Source: a virus. From it: a stretch of 36,785 nucleotides of DNA. The first letter of the stretch is position 1. Each line of letters opens with the position of its first letter. The position numbers and the translations under genes were made by a program. The stretch is from IMG/VR virus record IMGVR_UViG_3300025110_000048, positions 1 to 36,785 of that record; one strand, given 5' to 3'. The notes under the pieces are model-generated. The model ran no database searches. It saw only the letters and a program-made list of their open reading frames with translations, and was not told the DNA's origin. This document shows positions 30,430 through 36,785 of the stretch, one piece after another.

Positions 30430-31980
30430 ATGGCTGACGAATTAAAGCAATTAAGCACTCATTCAGCAAAAACTTTAAGTGAGATGCAAACTGGCATTAC
30501 TTTAGCCAGTACTTCAGGATCCCAGAAAGCAGTCGTTAAAGATATATATATTACTAATTCAAAGAATCGTCCTGTTCAAATAAGGTTAGGATCTACAACA
30601 GGCCAACAAATTGCTACTGGTAGTACTACATGCAATCTTAATGGTAATGAAATCTTAGATAATTCTCAATCGATAGTAGCTTGCACAGATGCCGAATTAT
30701 TAATAACTAATTTTGTTCAACGTGGTTGGGGAGATGGTAATGATAATACTCCTGCTGAAGAAAGAACCTACAATGGTACTTATCAAATAATTCAACATAC
30801 TATTAATGACACTCCAATTTTTAAACCACAGGTGTGGGATGGATCTTTTGGTACCGTTGCCAACAATGGTGCTTCTTATGTAAGTAATTATAAAAATCTG
30901 CCACAATCTAATGGCAGTCACGAGGTCAGAAACCCTGCTACTACCTTCTTTGATGCATCTGGCAATATGTTTGCCCATCAAACTGCCGACCAATTAGATT
31001 ACAGACTAAATGGATCGGCAGATAAAAATGTTGTATATAAGCTCTCTAACAATTCTAGTAATTCCCCTTCGACAAATACGACACGGATAGGTAGTGCAAA
31101 CGACCATGATGCAGTGGCTTGGGATGGTTCCCGTTATTTTTACACTTTCAGGCATGATGCAAACCATCTAAGGAAATATGATACTCAAACAATGGGAACT
31201 AGTGATACCTATACTCAAATACCTGTATATGACTGCGTAACAAGTGATACAACTGCTTTTCAATTCTATTGCAACCATGGAGCTAGTGGTATTTACTACC
31301 TTGATGGTCTTCTTGCTTGGACTGGTAGAGCAGGTACAACGAATGTTGGCTCAAGATTCTCTATAACTGATATAGCATCTGGTCGTACTAAACAATTATA
31401 TGATCCTGAACGCGCCGAATATCAAGGTGTATCTGGTTACAACGCGGATAGAATTAGGCGTAGCTTTGGGATAGCAAAAGATAGTGCAGGAGATTATTGG
31501 GCCGTAATATGTAATTACAAAACGGAGAACAATACTCAGTCAAAAAACTATTGGGCTTGTACAAATATGGGTAGTGATCCGAAAACAACTTTTATACCTC
31601 ATGCTCAGAGTGCTAAGCAAGAAATATTAATTGATATGTATGAGACTGGTACCACTAATCATCAAATGTGTAGACGCTTAGCCTCTTTTGATGGGAGATA
31701 CTTTGGTAATCCCCGTGGCTCATGTGTTTGGAGTCCAAGTGTAACAGGGGGACTGTATTTCTATAGTGGCAGATATAACCAAAGTACTACTAATGCAAGC
31801 GATTCTTTCTACTATTTTAATTTGGATGCTATCCCCGATCTTAATTATAGTGCGATGGTAACTCGCTATAATAGTTCTACTGCTTACACCGGAGCAATGG
31901 AATTAGTTGCTGATGCAACAGTAGGATCTGCTGCGTGGGGTACAGTCTCTGCCACAACAAAAGGAATTTTAACTACGTAA
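30430..31980 (+). CDS. Distal tail or receptor-binding protein (516 aa)
   Basis: MADELKQLSTHSAKTLSEMQ; starts 1 nt after the fiber gene. The N-terminal domain (VVKDIYITNSKNRPVQIRLG) looks like a short beta sandwich. The rest has blade-like repeats with W-D-G-S-R-Y and Y-F-N-L patterns (DAVAWDGSRYFYTFRHDANH, then CRRLASFDGRYFGNPRGSCV), suggesting a beta-propeller. A host-recognition role is inferred from position after the fiber. No enzyme motif identified. Confidence 0.6.
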   Translation: MADELKQLSTHSAKTLSEMQTGITLASTSGSQKAVVKDIYITNSKNRPVQIRLGSTTGQQIATGSTTCNLNGNEILDNSQSIVACTDAELLITNFVQRGWGDGNDNTPAEERTYNGTYQIIQHTINDTPIFKPQVWDGSFGTVANNGASYVSNYKNLPQSNGSHEVRNPATTFFDASGNMFAHQTADQLDYRLNGSADKNVVYKLSNNSSNSPSTNTTRIGSANDHDAVAWDGSRYFYTFRHDANHLRKYDTQTMGTSDTYTQIPVYDCVTSDTTAFQFYCNHGASGIYYLDGLLAWTGRAGTTNVGSRFSITDIASGRTKQLYDPERAEYQGVSGYNADRIRRSFGIAKDSAGDYWAVICNYKTENNTQSKNYWACTNMGSDPKTTFIPHAQSAKQEILIDMYETGTTNHQMCRRLASFDGRYFGNPRGSCVWSPSVTGGLYFYSGRYNQSTTNASDSFYYFNLDAIPDLNYSAMVTRYNSSTAYTGAMELVADATVGSAAWGTVSATTKGILTT

Positions 31981-31982
31981 TT

Positions 31983-32273
31983 ATGGCATTAACAACAGCC
32001 TCAAAAGGAGCATTACACCCAGGCGGTTCTCCTACTAGCATCCACATGAAGGCGGCCTATGGCAAGGTAATATATACAGTACCAGAAGGGCGTATTCTCT
32101 ATGTTTACGCGACCTATGGGACATTAATGGTTAATGACATACAGGTAATAGGGATGCCAAGAGGTGGCAGTACAAATAACAGTTGGATTGACCCTTGTTG
32201 GTTCTGTGCTGGTGATGTTATCAAAGCAGATACCACCAATTCTTATATTCACGGGGTTGAAATTGATTTGTAA
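31983..32273 (+). CDS. Small beta-rich distal protein (96 aa)
   Basis: The ATG at 31983 (MALTTASKGALHPGGSPTSI) is preferred; the frame is open from 31935, but that would overlap the previous gene by 46 nt. Contains VIYTVPEGRILYVYATYGTL and GDVIKADTTNSYIHGVEIDL. The pattern resembles small jelly-roll or cap proteins in fiber clusters. The 85-bp gap that follows holds a TATAAT. Confidence 0.6.
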   Translation: MALTTASKGALHPGGSPTSIHMKAAYGKVIYTVPEGRILYVYATYGTLMVNDIQVIGMPRGGSTNNSWIDPCWFCAGDVIKADTTNSYIHGVEIDL

Positions 32274-32330
32274 AAGCCATAGTACTTAATGCTAGTATTG
32301 GCCGAACAAGTTAGAGCTAGACAGTAGGTT

Positions 32331-32336
32331 TATAAT
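32331..32336 (+). promoter_or_regulatory. Consensus -10 TATAAT before the small membrane-protein genes
   Basis: TATAAT at 32331, 23 nt before the ATG at 32359. No clear -35 is seen at 16-18 bp. The gap 32274-32358 has no ORF, so a promoter here is reasonable. Confidence 0.35.
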
Positions 32337-32358
32337 TTAAAGGCAATGTATTATTTTT

Positions 32359-32553
32359 ATGTCGGACTCTTTACAACGTCTTGAAGAACTTGGAAAAGAA
32401 ATAGTTCAGGAGAGACAGATTCAAGCAGATCTTCAAAACAGATTTAAAGAAAGCACTGAAAGAGCTGTAAAAATAAATCAGGAATTAGCTGCTTTAGCAG
32501 AAACCGCCGCTAATCCAGATAATGCTAGTGATAGCGAGGCTTGCCCTGCATGA
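32359..32553 (+). CDS. Small coiled-coil protein (64 aa)
   Basis: MSDSLQRLEELGKEIVQERQ, then IQADLQNRFKESTERAVKIN: a single amphipathic helix or coiled coil with a flexible acidic C-terminus. Its TGA overlaps the ATG of the next gene (ATGA). I do not recognise it; small helical proteins before membrane proteins occur in lysis and virion clusters alike. Confidence 0.6.
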   Translation: MSDSLQRLEELGKEIVQERQIQADLQNRFKESTERAVKINQELAALAETAANPDNASDSEACPA

Positions 32554-32756
32554 TCAAAACCCTTACTTACATAAATACAGCCTTACTTGGTTTGGCTGTA
32601 TCTGTTGGTACGTTGGCTTACTTTCAACGTGGCAAGATTACAGAATCCATAATGAGTGAAGTACAAAAGCAATTACCTTCTCTTGTTCAAGGAGCCATGC
32701 CAAAGATACCAAGCGTTCCATCATCAACTGGCTCTGTTAATCCGTTTGCTAAATGA
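32550..32756 (+). CDS. Small membrane protein (68 aa)
   Basis: MIKTLTYINTALLGLAVSVG followed by TLAYFQRGKI: one N-terminal membrane helix, then a hydrophilic amphipathic tail with PKIPSVPSS and ending NPFAK. The ATG at 32550 overlaps the previous stop; an in-frame TTG at 32541 is less likely. Proteins of this design occur in cyanophage structural clusters. It could be a holin-like or virion membrane protein; the sequence does not decide. Confidence 0.6.
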   Translation: MIKTLTYINTALLGLAVSVGTLAYFQRGKITESIMSEVQKQLPSLVQGAMPKIPSVPSSTGSVNPFAK

Positions 32757-33310
32757 TTCAATTCAAGTCATTTAATGGCCTAACTTCTTTAGTTTTAGGC
32801 GGTGGTTTGATTGCTACGAACTTTATGAGCCTTAACCTTTTGGCTCGTAAAGATTCTGGTATCCCTGATATAGCCAAACTTTCTAATACTCCCTATAGCA
32901 GCCTTCAAATCAGGAGCGAAACGAAAGCTGATGGTGCAGAAGAATGGAGTTTTGCCAGCCGTCAACACGATCCTAAGACGATGTTGGCCTATGAAAGCTC
33001 TGAATCTCCTACATTTAATGGCGGAATAAAAACTAAGCATATTCATAAAGAATCTGTTGCTCAATTTGCAATTTTTCCTAAGGGAGAAAATGGAACACTT
33101 ACAGCAGATCAGATTGCATGTATAGAAAAACAGGCACAGGGTCGCTCGAACGGAATGATGATTGCTGACGCTACTTCAGTTCAAGTTACGCCAGCCATTA
33201 TGGGCGTACCTATCGTTGGCCCCGTTCTCGCAGGAATCTTCTTTGGTCAGGCTAGAAAGCAAGCAGGTGAGGCCGCAAGTAATCTTGCAGGTCAATGGAA
33301 TAATTGCTAA
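32753..33310 (+). CDS. Membrane-associated protein (185 aa)
   Basis: MIQFKSFNGLTSLVLGGGLI starts with a hydrophobic segment (LTSLVLGGGLIATNFMSLNL). A polar central domain follows, then a second hydrophobic stretch VTPAIMGVPIVGPVLAGIFF near residues 147-166. Two cysteines occur (IACIEKQ, NNC at the end). It overlaps the upstream gene by 4 nt. Function unknown; likely expressed with the two membrane proteins next to it. Confidence 0.6.
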   Translation: MIQFKSFNGLTSLVLGGGLIATNFMSLNLLARKDSGIPDIAKLSNTPYSSLQIRSETKADGAEEWSFASRQHDPKTMLAYESSESPTFNGGIKTKHIHKESVAQFAIFPKGENGTLTADQIACIEKQAQGRSNGMMIADATSVQVTPAIMGVPIVGPVLAGIFFGQARKQAGEAASNLAGQWNNC

Positions 33311-34135
33311 ATGGAAATAGAAGATATTTCTGTTAGGGAGATACCTGAAGCTTCAATAGATACAACAATAATTCCTACACCTAAAGCTGTATTACCTAAC
33401 AACATAGGTTTCCCAGTCATCCAAATGCCTGGCTGTGTAAGGGCTAGGACGTTGAAAAATAAGAATTTAGTAACTTCAGATCCTGCTGGAAATTTCTATG
33501 TATGTGATGGAAACGTACCAACACTTGAAAGCATGGCGGTTGATTGGGACGGACTATCTGCTGTTGGGCCTGTAAAAGCAGACGAGCCAAAATTAGTTCC
33601 ACCTGTTCCCAAAATCAATTCAAAAGGGAATAAGAGAAAGGAAGTGGAAGAAGAGAATAGCGAAAATGACGAGAAGGGAGATACCAATGTAGGGCAACAA
33701 GATTTTAATATTTCAAATATTGATGGACAGTTTATTGCAGATGTTTTGCCTTGCCCACCGTTAGACACACTTGCTAAAACTCCCGTTGGTTCATTAGGTA
33801 AAGGAGGACTTGCAAGAATTAAAGGATGGAAAAGAGATGAACTTACAGGCAAATGTGAAACGGTATGGGAAGGTTTAAGTCCATTAGATATTGCAGGTAA
33901 TTACGCTCCACAACCTACTGTTTTAATAAATACATCTGCTATTGCTATTACGTCAGTCGTTGGTGTAACTGTTATTGGTCAGCCGATAGCTAAGTTTGTC
34001 CAGAAGCAACTTAAAGGACAAGTCAAAAGTTTTTCTAAGAAGATTACTAAGAAGCTGTTAGCTATTCGGGGGAAGAAACCTCCTGTAAAGTCCCTCGCTG
34101 AAAGGAGAAAGGAGCAGAAAGATTCTCGGAAGTAA
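33311..34135 (+). CDS. Conserved phage membrane-anchored protein (274 aa)
   Basis: MEIEDISVREIPEASIDTTI. An N-terminal domain with FPVIQMPGCVRARTLKNKNL and DPAGNFYVCDGNVPTLESMA leads to a charged, disordered middle (about 100-130). Then come ILPCPP-like VLPCPPLDTLAKTPVG, a membrane helix TSAIAITSVVGVTVIGQPIA (about 210-230) and a strongly basic C-terminus. I recall similar proteins (C-V-x-A-H, YCDG-x-x-P) in cyanophages as putative virion proteins. Its last 74 bp overlap the 3' end of a gene on the opposite strand, with no terminator between them. Confidence 0.65.
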   Translation: MEIEDISVREIPEASIDTTIIPTPKAVLPNNIGFPVIQMPGCVRARTLKNKNLVTSDPAGNFYVCDGNVPTLESMAVDWDGLSAVGPVKADEPKLVPPVPKINSKGNKRKEVEEENSENDEKGDTNVGQQDFNISNIDGQFIADVLPCPPLDTLAKTPVGSLGKGGLARIKGWKRDELTGKCETVWEGLSPLDIAGNYAPQPTVLINTSAIAITSVVGVTVIGQPIAKFVQKQLKGQVKSFSKKITKKLLAIRGKKPPVKSLAERRKEQKDSRK

Positions 34136-34913
34136 CTTCAATACTGTGAGTGTGATCTGTCAATGTATTAGGAGGATTCACAAGCCTTACATCTTCACAG
34201 ACAACATAGCTAGGGCTATCTTTTGCATAGACAACCCCTAGCTTCAATTGTTCTGCACATACTTTTAAACGTCCTAAAGCATAATCTAACTTCTTAGCTT
34301 TGTATGCTTGTTCTAAATATTGAATACGTGTATTCATTGCAGCTACGCAGTTATTAGTCATGCGTCTATCTAGTGGAACGGCAATCGTAGCTGTAATGCC
34401 ATAGTTAAAACTTAAATTATTTTCAGCTTGTCCTGTCCTGATTGGTTTTGTATATAAAACTCCACCAGGATTTACTAAATTACCGTCATCATCTGTACTA
34501 TCGTCATATACATTTTCTTGGTAATAAGGTTCAAACGGATCTTTCCAAGTATTCACTTTAGAGATGAAAGGATTAATTGTAAGAGTCGTTCCACTGCAAC
34601 GGATTCCATCACCTACTTCTTGAAACATAAAGCTCCCCGATTGAACCTGAATACCTTGATTGATTACAGAACCTTGGGACGTTGCAGATGGAGAGGCTAT
34701 AGTCGTTGAGTTTGCAAATACTGGTTGACTAAATGTTATTGAGTAAAGACAGATACCGACTCCACGATAGAGTCTGTTGTAGTGGTTCGGTTTATTGTTG
34801 TTACATTTGAAAGGCCAGGTTGGGCTAGTGATTCTGTGAATGAAAAAGCGTTGCCAGCAGTTTTGATTCCCCAATCGGGCTTGTTTGCTGGTGTTACATC
34901 TACTGATGTCCAT
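34062..34913 (-). CDS. Exported protein of the right-hand block; start uncertain
   Basis: The frame runs from an ATG at 34913, but its first 58 codons overlap the 148-residue gene upstream and look like an out-of-frame shadow (rich in N, R, C, W). From about codon 50, RGVGICLYSITFSQPVFA looks like a signal peptide with cleavage after PVFA, followed by NSTTIASPSATSQGSVINQG. No ATG, GTG or TTG lies just before it; the only codon at the gene junction is ATA at 34739, overlapping the upstream TAA. The mature part has EVGDGIRCSGTTLTINPFIS and a C-terminal VCAEQLKLGVVYAKD region with paired cysteines. The 3' end converges with and overlaps the 33311 gene. Confidence 0.6.
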   Translation of the reverse strand: MDISRCNTSKQARLGNQNCWQRFFIHRITSPTWPFKCNNNKPNHYNRLYRGVGICLYSITFSQPVFANSTTIASPSATSQGSVINQGIQVQSGSFMFQEVGDGIRCSGTTLTINPFISKVNTWKDPFEPYYQENVYDDSTDDDGNLVNPGGVLYTKPIRTGQAENNLSFNYGITATIAVPLDRRMTNNCVAAMNTRIQYLEQAYKAKKLDYALGRLKVCAEQLKLGVVYAKDSPSYVVCEDVRLVNPPNTLTDHTHSIEVTSENLSAPFSFQRGTLQEVSSPE

Positions 34914-35182
34914 GTAAAGGTGATGTTATCAACGGTTTGAGGTGCATTTAATACAGCGTTAGGTGAAATATTATTTGTATTTAGTGGTTCGATATTATGA
35001 CCAGAAACAACATATTCATACCCTGATCGATAATCAACTGATGTTATAGATTCGGTTACTACAGTTTTAGTTTCTTGTCTGCTGTTAAGAGTACCAGTTG
35101 AGAATGTGGGGACGACGGGAACAGCAGAAACGCTAGTCCCTGCAAAGGATATGAGCAGTAATAACTTATATATTTTACCCAT
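34736..35182 (-). CDS. Secreted protein with signal peptide (148 aa)
   Basis: MGKIYKLLLLISFAGTSVSA is a clear signal peptide (lipobox absent) with cleavage near SVSA/VP. The mature protein is Ser/Thr-rich and beta-rich: FSTGTLNSRQETKTVVTESI, DYRSGYEYVVSGHNIEP, and a C-terminal TTTDSIVESVSVFTQ. I recall proteins with the GSVTS...TVTE-I-x-S-x-x-Y-x-x-G-x-x-Y pattern ending in SxFTQ from cyanophages, function unknown. The three exported proteins of this block (34062, 34736, 35189) share NAFSFTES/SAYSFSES-like segments, suggesting a related family. Confidence 0.65.
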   Translation of the reverse strand: MGKIYKLLLLISFAGTSVSAVPVVPTFSTGTLNSRQETKTVVTESITSVDYRSGYEYVVSGHNIEPLNTNNISPNAVLNAPQTVDNITFTWTSVDVTPANKPDWGIKTAGNAFSFTESLAQPGLSNVTTINRTTTTDSIVESVSVFTQ

Positions 35183-35188
35183 TAAGCA

Positions 35189-35686
35189 TCATCTAACGGT
35201 AATTTCTGAACTCGTCTGAGCGACCCCAGTTGTGCCTGCGCCTCCAGCGACTGTTGTTGCAATTCCAGCAGAAGTAACCGTACCAGCAAGGTTTCCAGCT
35301 ACACCTCCAGAAGTAACTACCGTATTACCAAAAGCAGGCATGTCAGCCACCACTCCTGCGGAGACATCCACACCACTTCCTATCGCAGGTATAGCGTCAC
35401 CTTGAAGCCAGCTCTCAGAGAACGAATATGCACTGCCCGAAGTATTCATTTCGTACACACCAACATCAAGTGTTGCTGCTGCTGAAGCCGAACCTGCTGT
35501 TAATTTTCCGAAGTGTTCTCCAGTAGTCACTTTCATATTTGAGCCTGACACCGCATAGGTGCTTGGGACTCGTATCGCTTGGACTGCTGCTCCGTCAACT
35601 TTCAAGCTTGTTGAAGCTGTGTGTTTGATTGAAATATCAGCTTGTGCTGGAGCTGCTAATAAAAGCAGGAAGAGAAAGTGTTTCAT
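35189..35686 (-). CDS. Secreted Gly/Ala/Thr-rich protein (165 aa)
   Basis: MKHFLFLLLLAAPAQADISI has a signal peptide with cleavage after AQA. The mature chain is low-complexity, rich in Ala, Gly, Ser, Thr and Val (GSAYSFSESWLQGDAIPAIG, VVADMPAFGNTVVTSGGVAG). It shares the AYSFSES segment with NAFSFTES of the 148-residue neighbour downstream. Possibly a beta-structured filament or virion surface protein exported for assembly. Starts 3 nt after the previous stop. Confidence 0.65.
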   Translation of the reverse strand: MKHFLFLLLLAAPAQADISIKHTASTSLKVDGAAVQAIRVPSTYAVSGSNMKVTTGEHFGKLTAGSASAAATLDVGVYEMNTSGSAYSFSESWLQGDAIPAIGSGVDVSAGVVADMPAFGNTVVTSGGVAGNLAGTVTSAGIATTVAGGAGTTGVAQTSSEITVR

Positions 35687-35689
35687 AAA

Positions 35690-36250
35690 TTAGTCAGGCA
35701 GCAAATACAATGTTTCGCTGATCTTCTTTGCCATTACATTAGCTATTTTATCTACTGGCCCTTGGTCGTAGGTGACAACTAAGACTCCCCAAGCATCTTC
35801 TTTACCCATAATTGGACAGGCAACATTAATAAATGCCCTATCTAGCTTGGTGCATTGAGCTAATACAAAGTTCCCTATTACTTGCTCATCTCCTTTCATC
35901 CAATAACCAGTAGGCACTGGATCGACTGAAGTTCTAGGAAAGTTAGAAATAGGAACAATGTTTCTAGCGTCAGGCCAGTCATATAACCAAACAGAACTTA
36001 TATCTCTGTTCTTTGTAGGGATGCTGTTTAAGAGAGCTTCTACCTCTAGTTTCTTATTTGGTTTCTCTTCAAATAAGACGCTGATTTCTTTATCGCCTCC
36101 ATCATCAACTTCCTGTGATTCTGTATAAGCTTTGAAGCCTATTAGACCTATTGCTGAAATAGCAGATAGGCCCACGATCTTCATTAAAAACTTACTCCAG
36201 TTTTGTTCCGGAGAAATAATATTTTTAACGGTTTCTATTGCAGCCTTCAC
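35690..36250 (-). CDS. Membrane-anchored protein with a soluble C-terminal domain (186 aa)
   Basis: GTG start at 36250 overlapping the previous stop (GTGA). One membrane helix near residues 22-41 (LMKIVGLSAISAIGLIGFKA). The C-terminal domain has KNRDISSVWLYDWPDARNIV, INVACPIMGKEDAWGVLVVT and YDQGPVDKIANVMAKKISET. This layout, with V-W-x-x-D and C-P-[IV]-x...W-G-x-L-x-V, resembles phage proteins with a GAF-like domain. Role unknown. Confidence 0.6.
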   Translation of the reverse strand: MKAAIETVKNIISPEQNWSKFLMKIVGLSAISAIGLIGFKAYTESQEVDDGGDKEISVLFEEKPNKKLEVEALLNSIPTKNRDISSVWLYDWPDARNIVPISNFPRTSVDPVPTGYWMKGDEQVIGNFVLAQCTKLDRAFINVACPIMGKEDAWGVLVVTYDQGPVDKIANVMAKKISETLYLLPD

Positions 36251-36693
36251 GTTAGTTTGCCTGTCTGTGGATCGACTTCCTTGCCAGAGATAGGATCAAC
36301 TCTTGGTTTCTCAGGAATAAGCTTTATAGGAGTTTCAACCCTAACGATTGTGTAAGGAACTCCATTAGCAAATCCTCCTGCTGCTTCTGCTTTCTTCTTT
36401 TCTTCGTCAGCTTTATACGTTCCATCACCTCTCTTTTTTGCTGTCTCAAGTCCAAAACTCGCCAGCGCACCAGTGAAAACAGATGCAATAAAAGTCGGAT
36501 CTATGCGTTCCTGTTCACCTAATCCTGGGATAGTTACATAATTAAGAGTCAGAATAAATCCACTCCAAACGACAACTCCCAAACGCACAAATGTAGACAA
36601 GACTTGCAGTTGTTCTTCTTTATCTTCCAAGCCCTCCTTTAGTTTTTGCAGAGGATTCTTCTTCTTTGGATCGTTTACTTTTTTCTCTTCCAT
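36247..36693 (-). CDS. Two-helix membrane protein, holin-like (148 aa)
   Basis: MEEKKVNDPKKKNPLQKLKE: charged N-terminus, one helix around residues 34-50 (FVRLGVVVWSGFILTLNYV), a second near 68-84 (FIASVFTGALASFGLETA), then a hydrophilic C-terminus with PEKPRVDPISGKEVDPQTGK. The size and two helices fit a holin or a virion membrane protein. No endolysin gene is visible beside it, so the lysis role is uncertain. First gene of the minus-strand block; its promoter must lie in 36694-36785. Confidence 0.55.
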   Translation of the reverse strand: MEEKKVNDPKKKNPLQKLKEGLEDKEEQLQVLSTFVRLGVVVWSGFILTLNYVTIPGLGEQERIDPTFIASVFTGALASFGLETAKKRGDGTYKADEEKKKAEAAGGFANGVPYTIVRVETPIKLIPEKPRVDPISGKEVDPQTGKLT

Positions 36694-36744
36694 GCGTAAA
36701 AAGTTAAAAACATAACTACATTAGACATAAATGGCTTAAAAGTA

Positions 36745-36785
36745 ATGAAATTCCTTTCTCAGGCACAAAAGGAAGTAATAGCCGA
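36745..36785 (+). CDS. Start of a plus-strand gene running off the right edge (partial)
   Basis: ATG at 36745 opens MKFLSQAQKEVIA, which continues out of the window. It is divergent from the minus-strand block, with 51 bp between the two starts. That gap holds CTACATTAGACATAA, which shares CTACATTA with the minus-strand promoter near 3994-4000. Too short to identify. Confidence 0.4.
   Translation, partial: MKFLSQAQKEVIA

Noticed and set aside
30430-32273. Diversity-generating retroelement with variable tail protein
   Set aside because: No reverse transcriptase and no template/variable repeat pair was found in the window.
1-36785. Lysogeny module (integrase, excisionase, repressor, att site)
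   Set aside because: No tyrosine or serine recombinase motif or repressor-type gene is visible; the left and right parts of the genome outside the window are unknown.

Overview
This window looks like most of the genome of a tailed double-stranded DNA phage with a long non-contractile tail (siphovirus morphology). It has a large terminase, DUF4055-like portal, scaffold, HK97-fold capsid, head-tail connectors, tail terminator, tail tube, a frameshifting tail-assembly chaperone, a 1177-residue tape measure, a lambda-J-like tip protein and very long fibers, in that order. Several accessory structural proteins (the 146-residue protein at 23619, the small membrane proteins at 32550-34135 and the secreted proteins of the right-hand block) resemble proteins I know from phages of marine cyanobacteria, so a Synechococcus or Prochlorococcus siphovirus is my best guess. 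That host is an inference. No host gene, tRNA, integrase or lysogeny module is visible. Both ends cut into genes, so the genome continues on both sides.

Layout. (1) 1-6 kb, replication/early module with genes on both strands: the N-terminal part of a primase-polymerase (minus, runs off the left edge), a single-stranded DNA-binding protein, a RecB-like PD-(D/E)XK exonuclease, a tightly overlapping six-gene minus-strand operon of small unknown proteins (3964 to 2284), a divergent promoter pair at about 4.0-4.13 kb, two unknown plus-strand genes, and two intergenic nested inverted repeats (4733-4831 and 5213-5336). (2) 5.4-7.4 kb: a putative terminase small subunit on the minus strand, divergent from the large subunit on the plus strand. 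(3) 7.4-15 kb: an early tail-tube-like paralogue, portal, scaffold, capsid, connectors, tail tube and chaperone. (4) 15-34 kb: tape measure, tip, two further tail-tube-like proteins, a 1654-residue repeat fiber, other distal proteins and small membrane proteins. (5) 34-36.7 kb: a minus-strand block of five membrane or secreted proteins, one possibly holin-like, converging on and overlapping the plus-strand block. A new plus-strand gene begins at the right edge.

The most unusual signal is at DNA level. The 9-mer YTGGARCGT occurs 14 times in the first 5.6 kb, always on the plus strand, whatever the direction or reading frame of the gene containing it, and only once more on that strand in the remaining 31 kb. 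A second word, CCATTCAT, is also enriched and plus-strand-only in the early region, including four copies at exact 21-bp spacing inside the exonuclease gene. Other notable signals are a clear CCCAAAA -1 frameshift site, four tail-tube-like paralogues in one phage, and three CGT-loop hairpins flanking the scaffold gene. All readings are by eye; no database search or folding was run.
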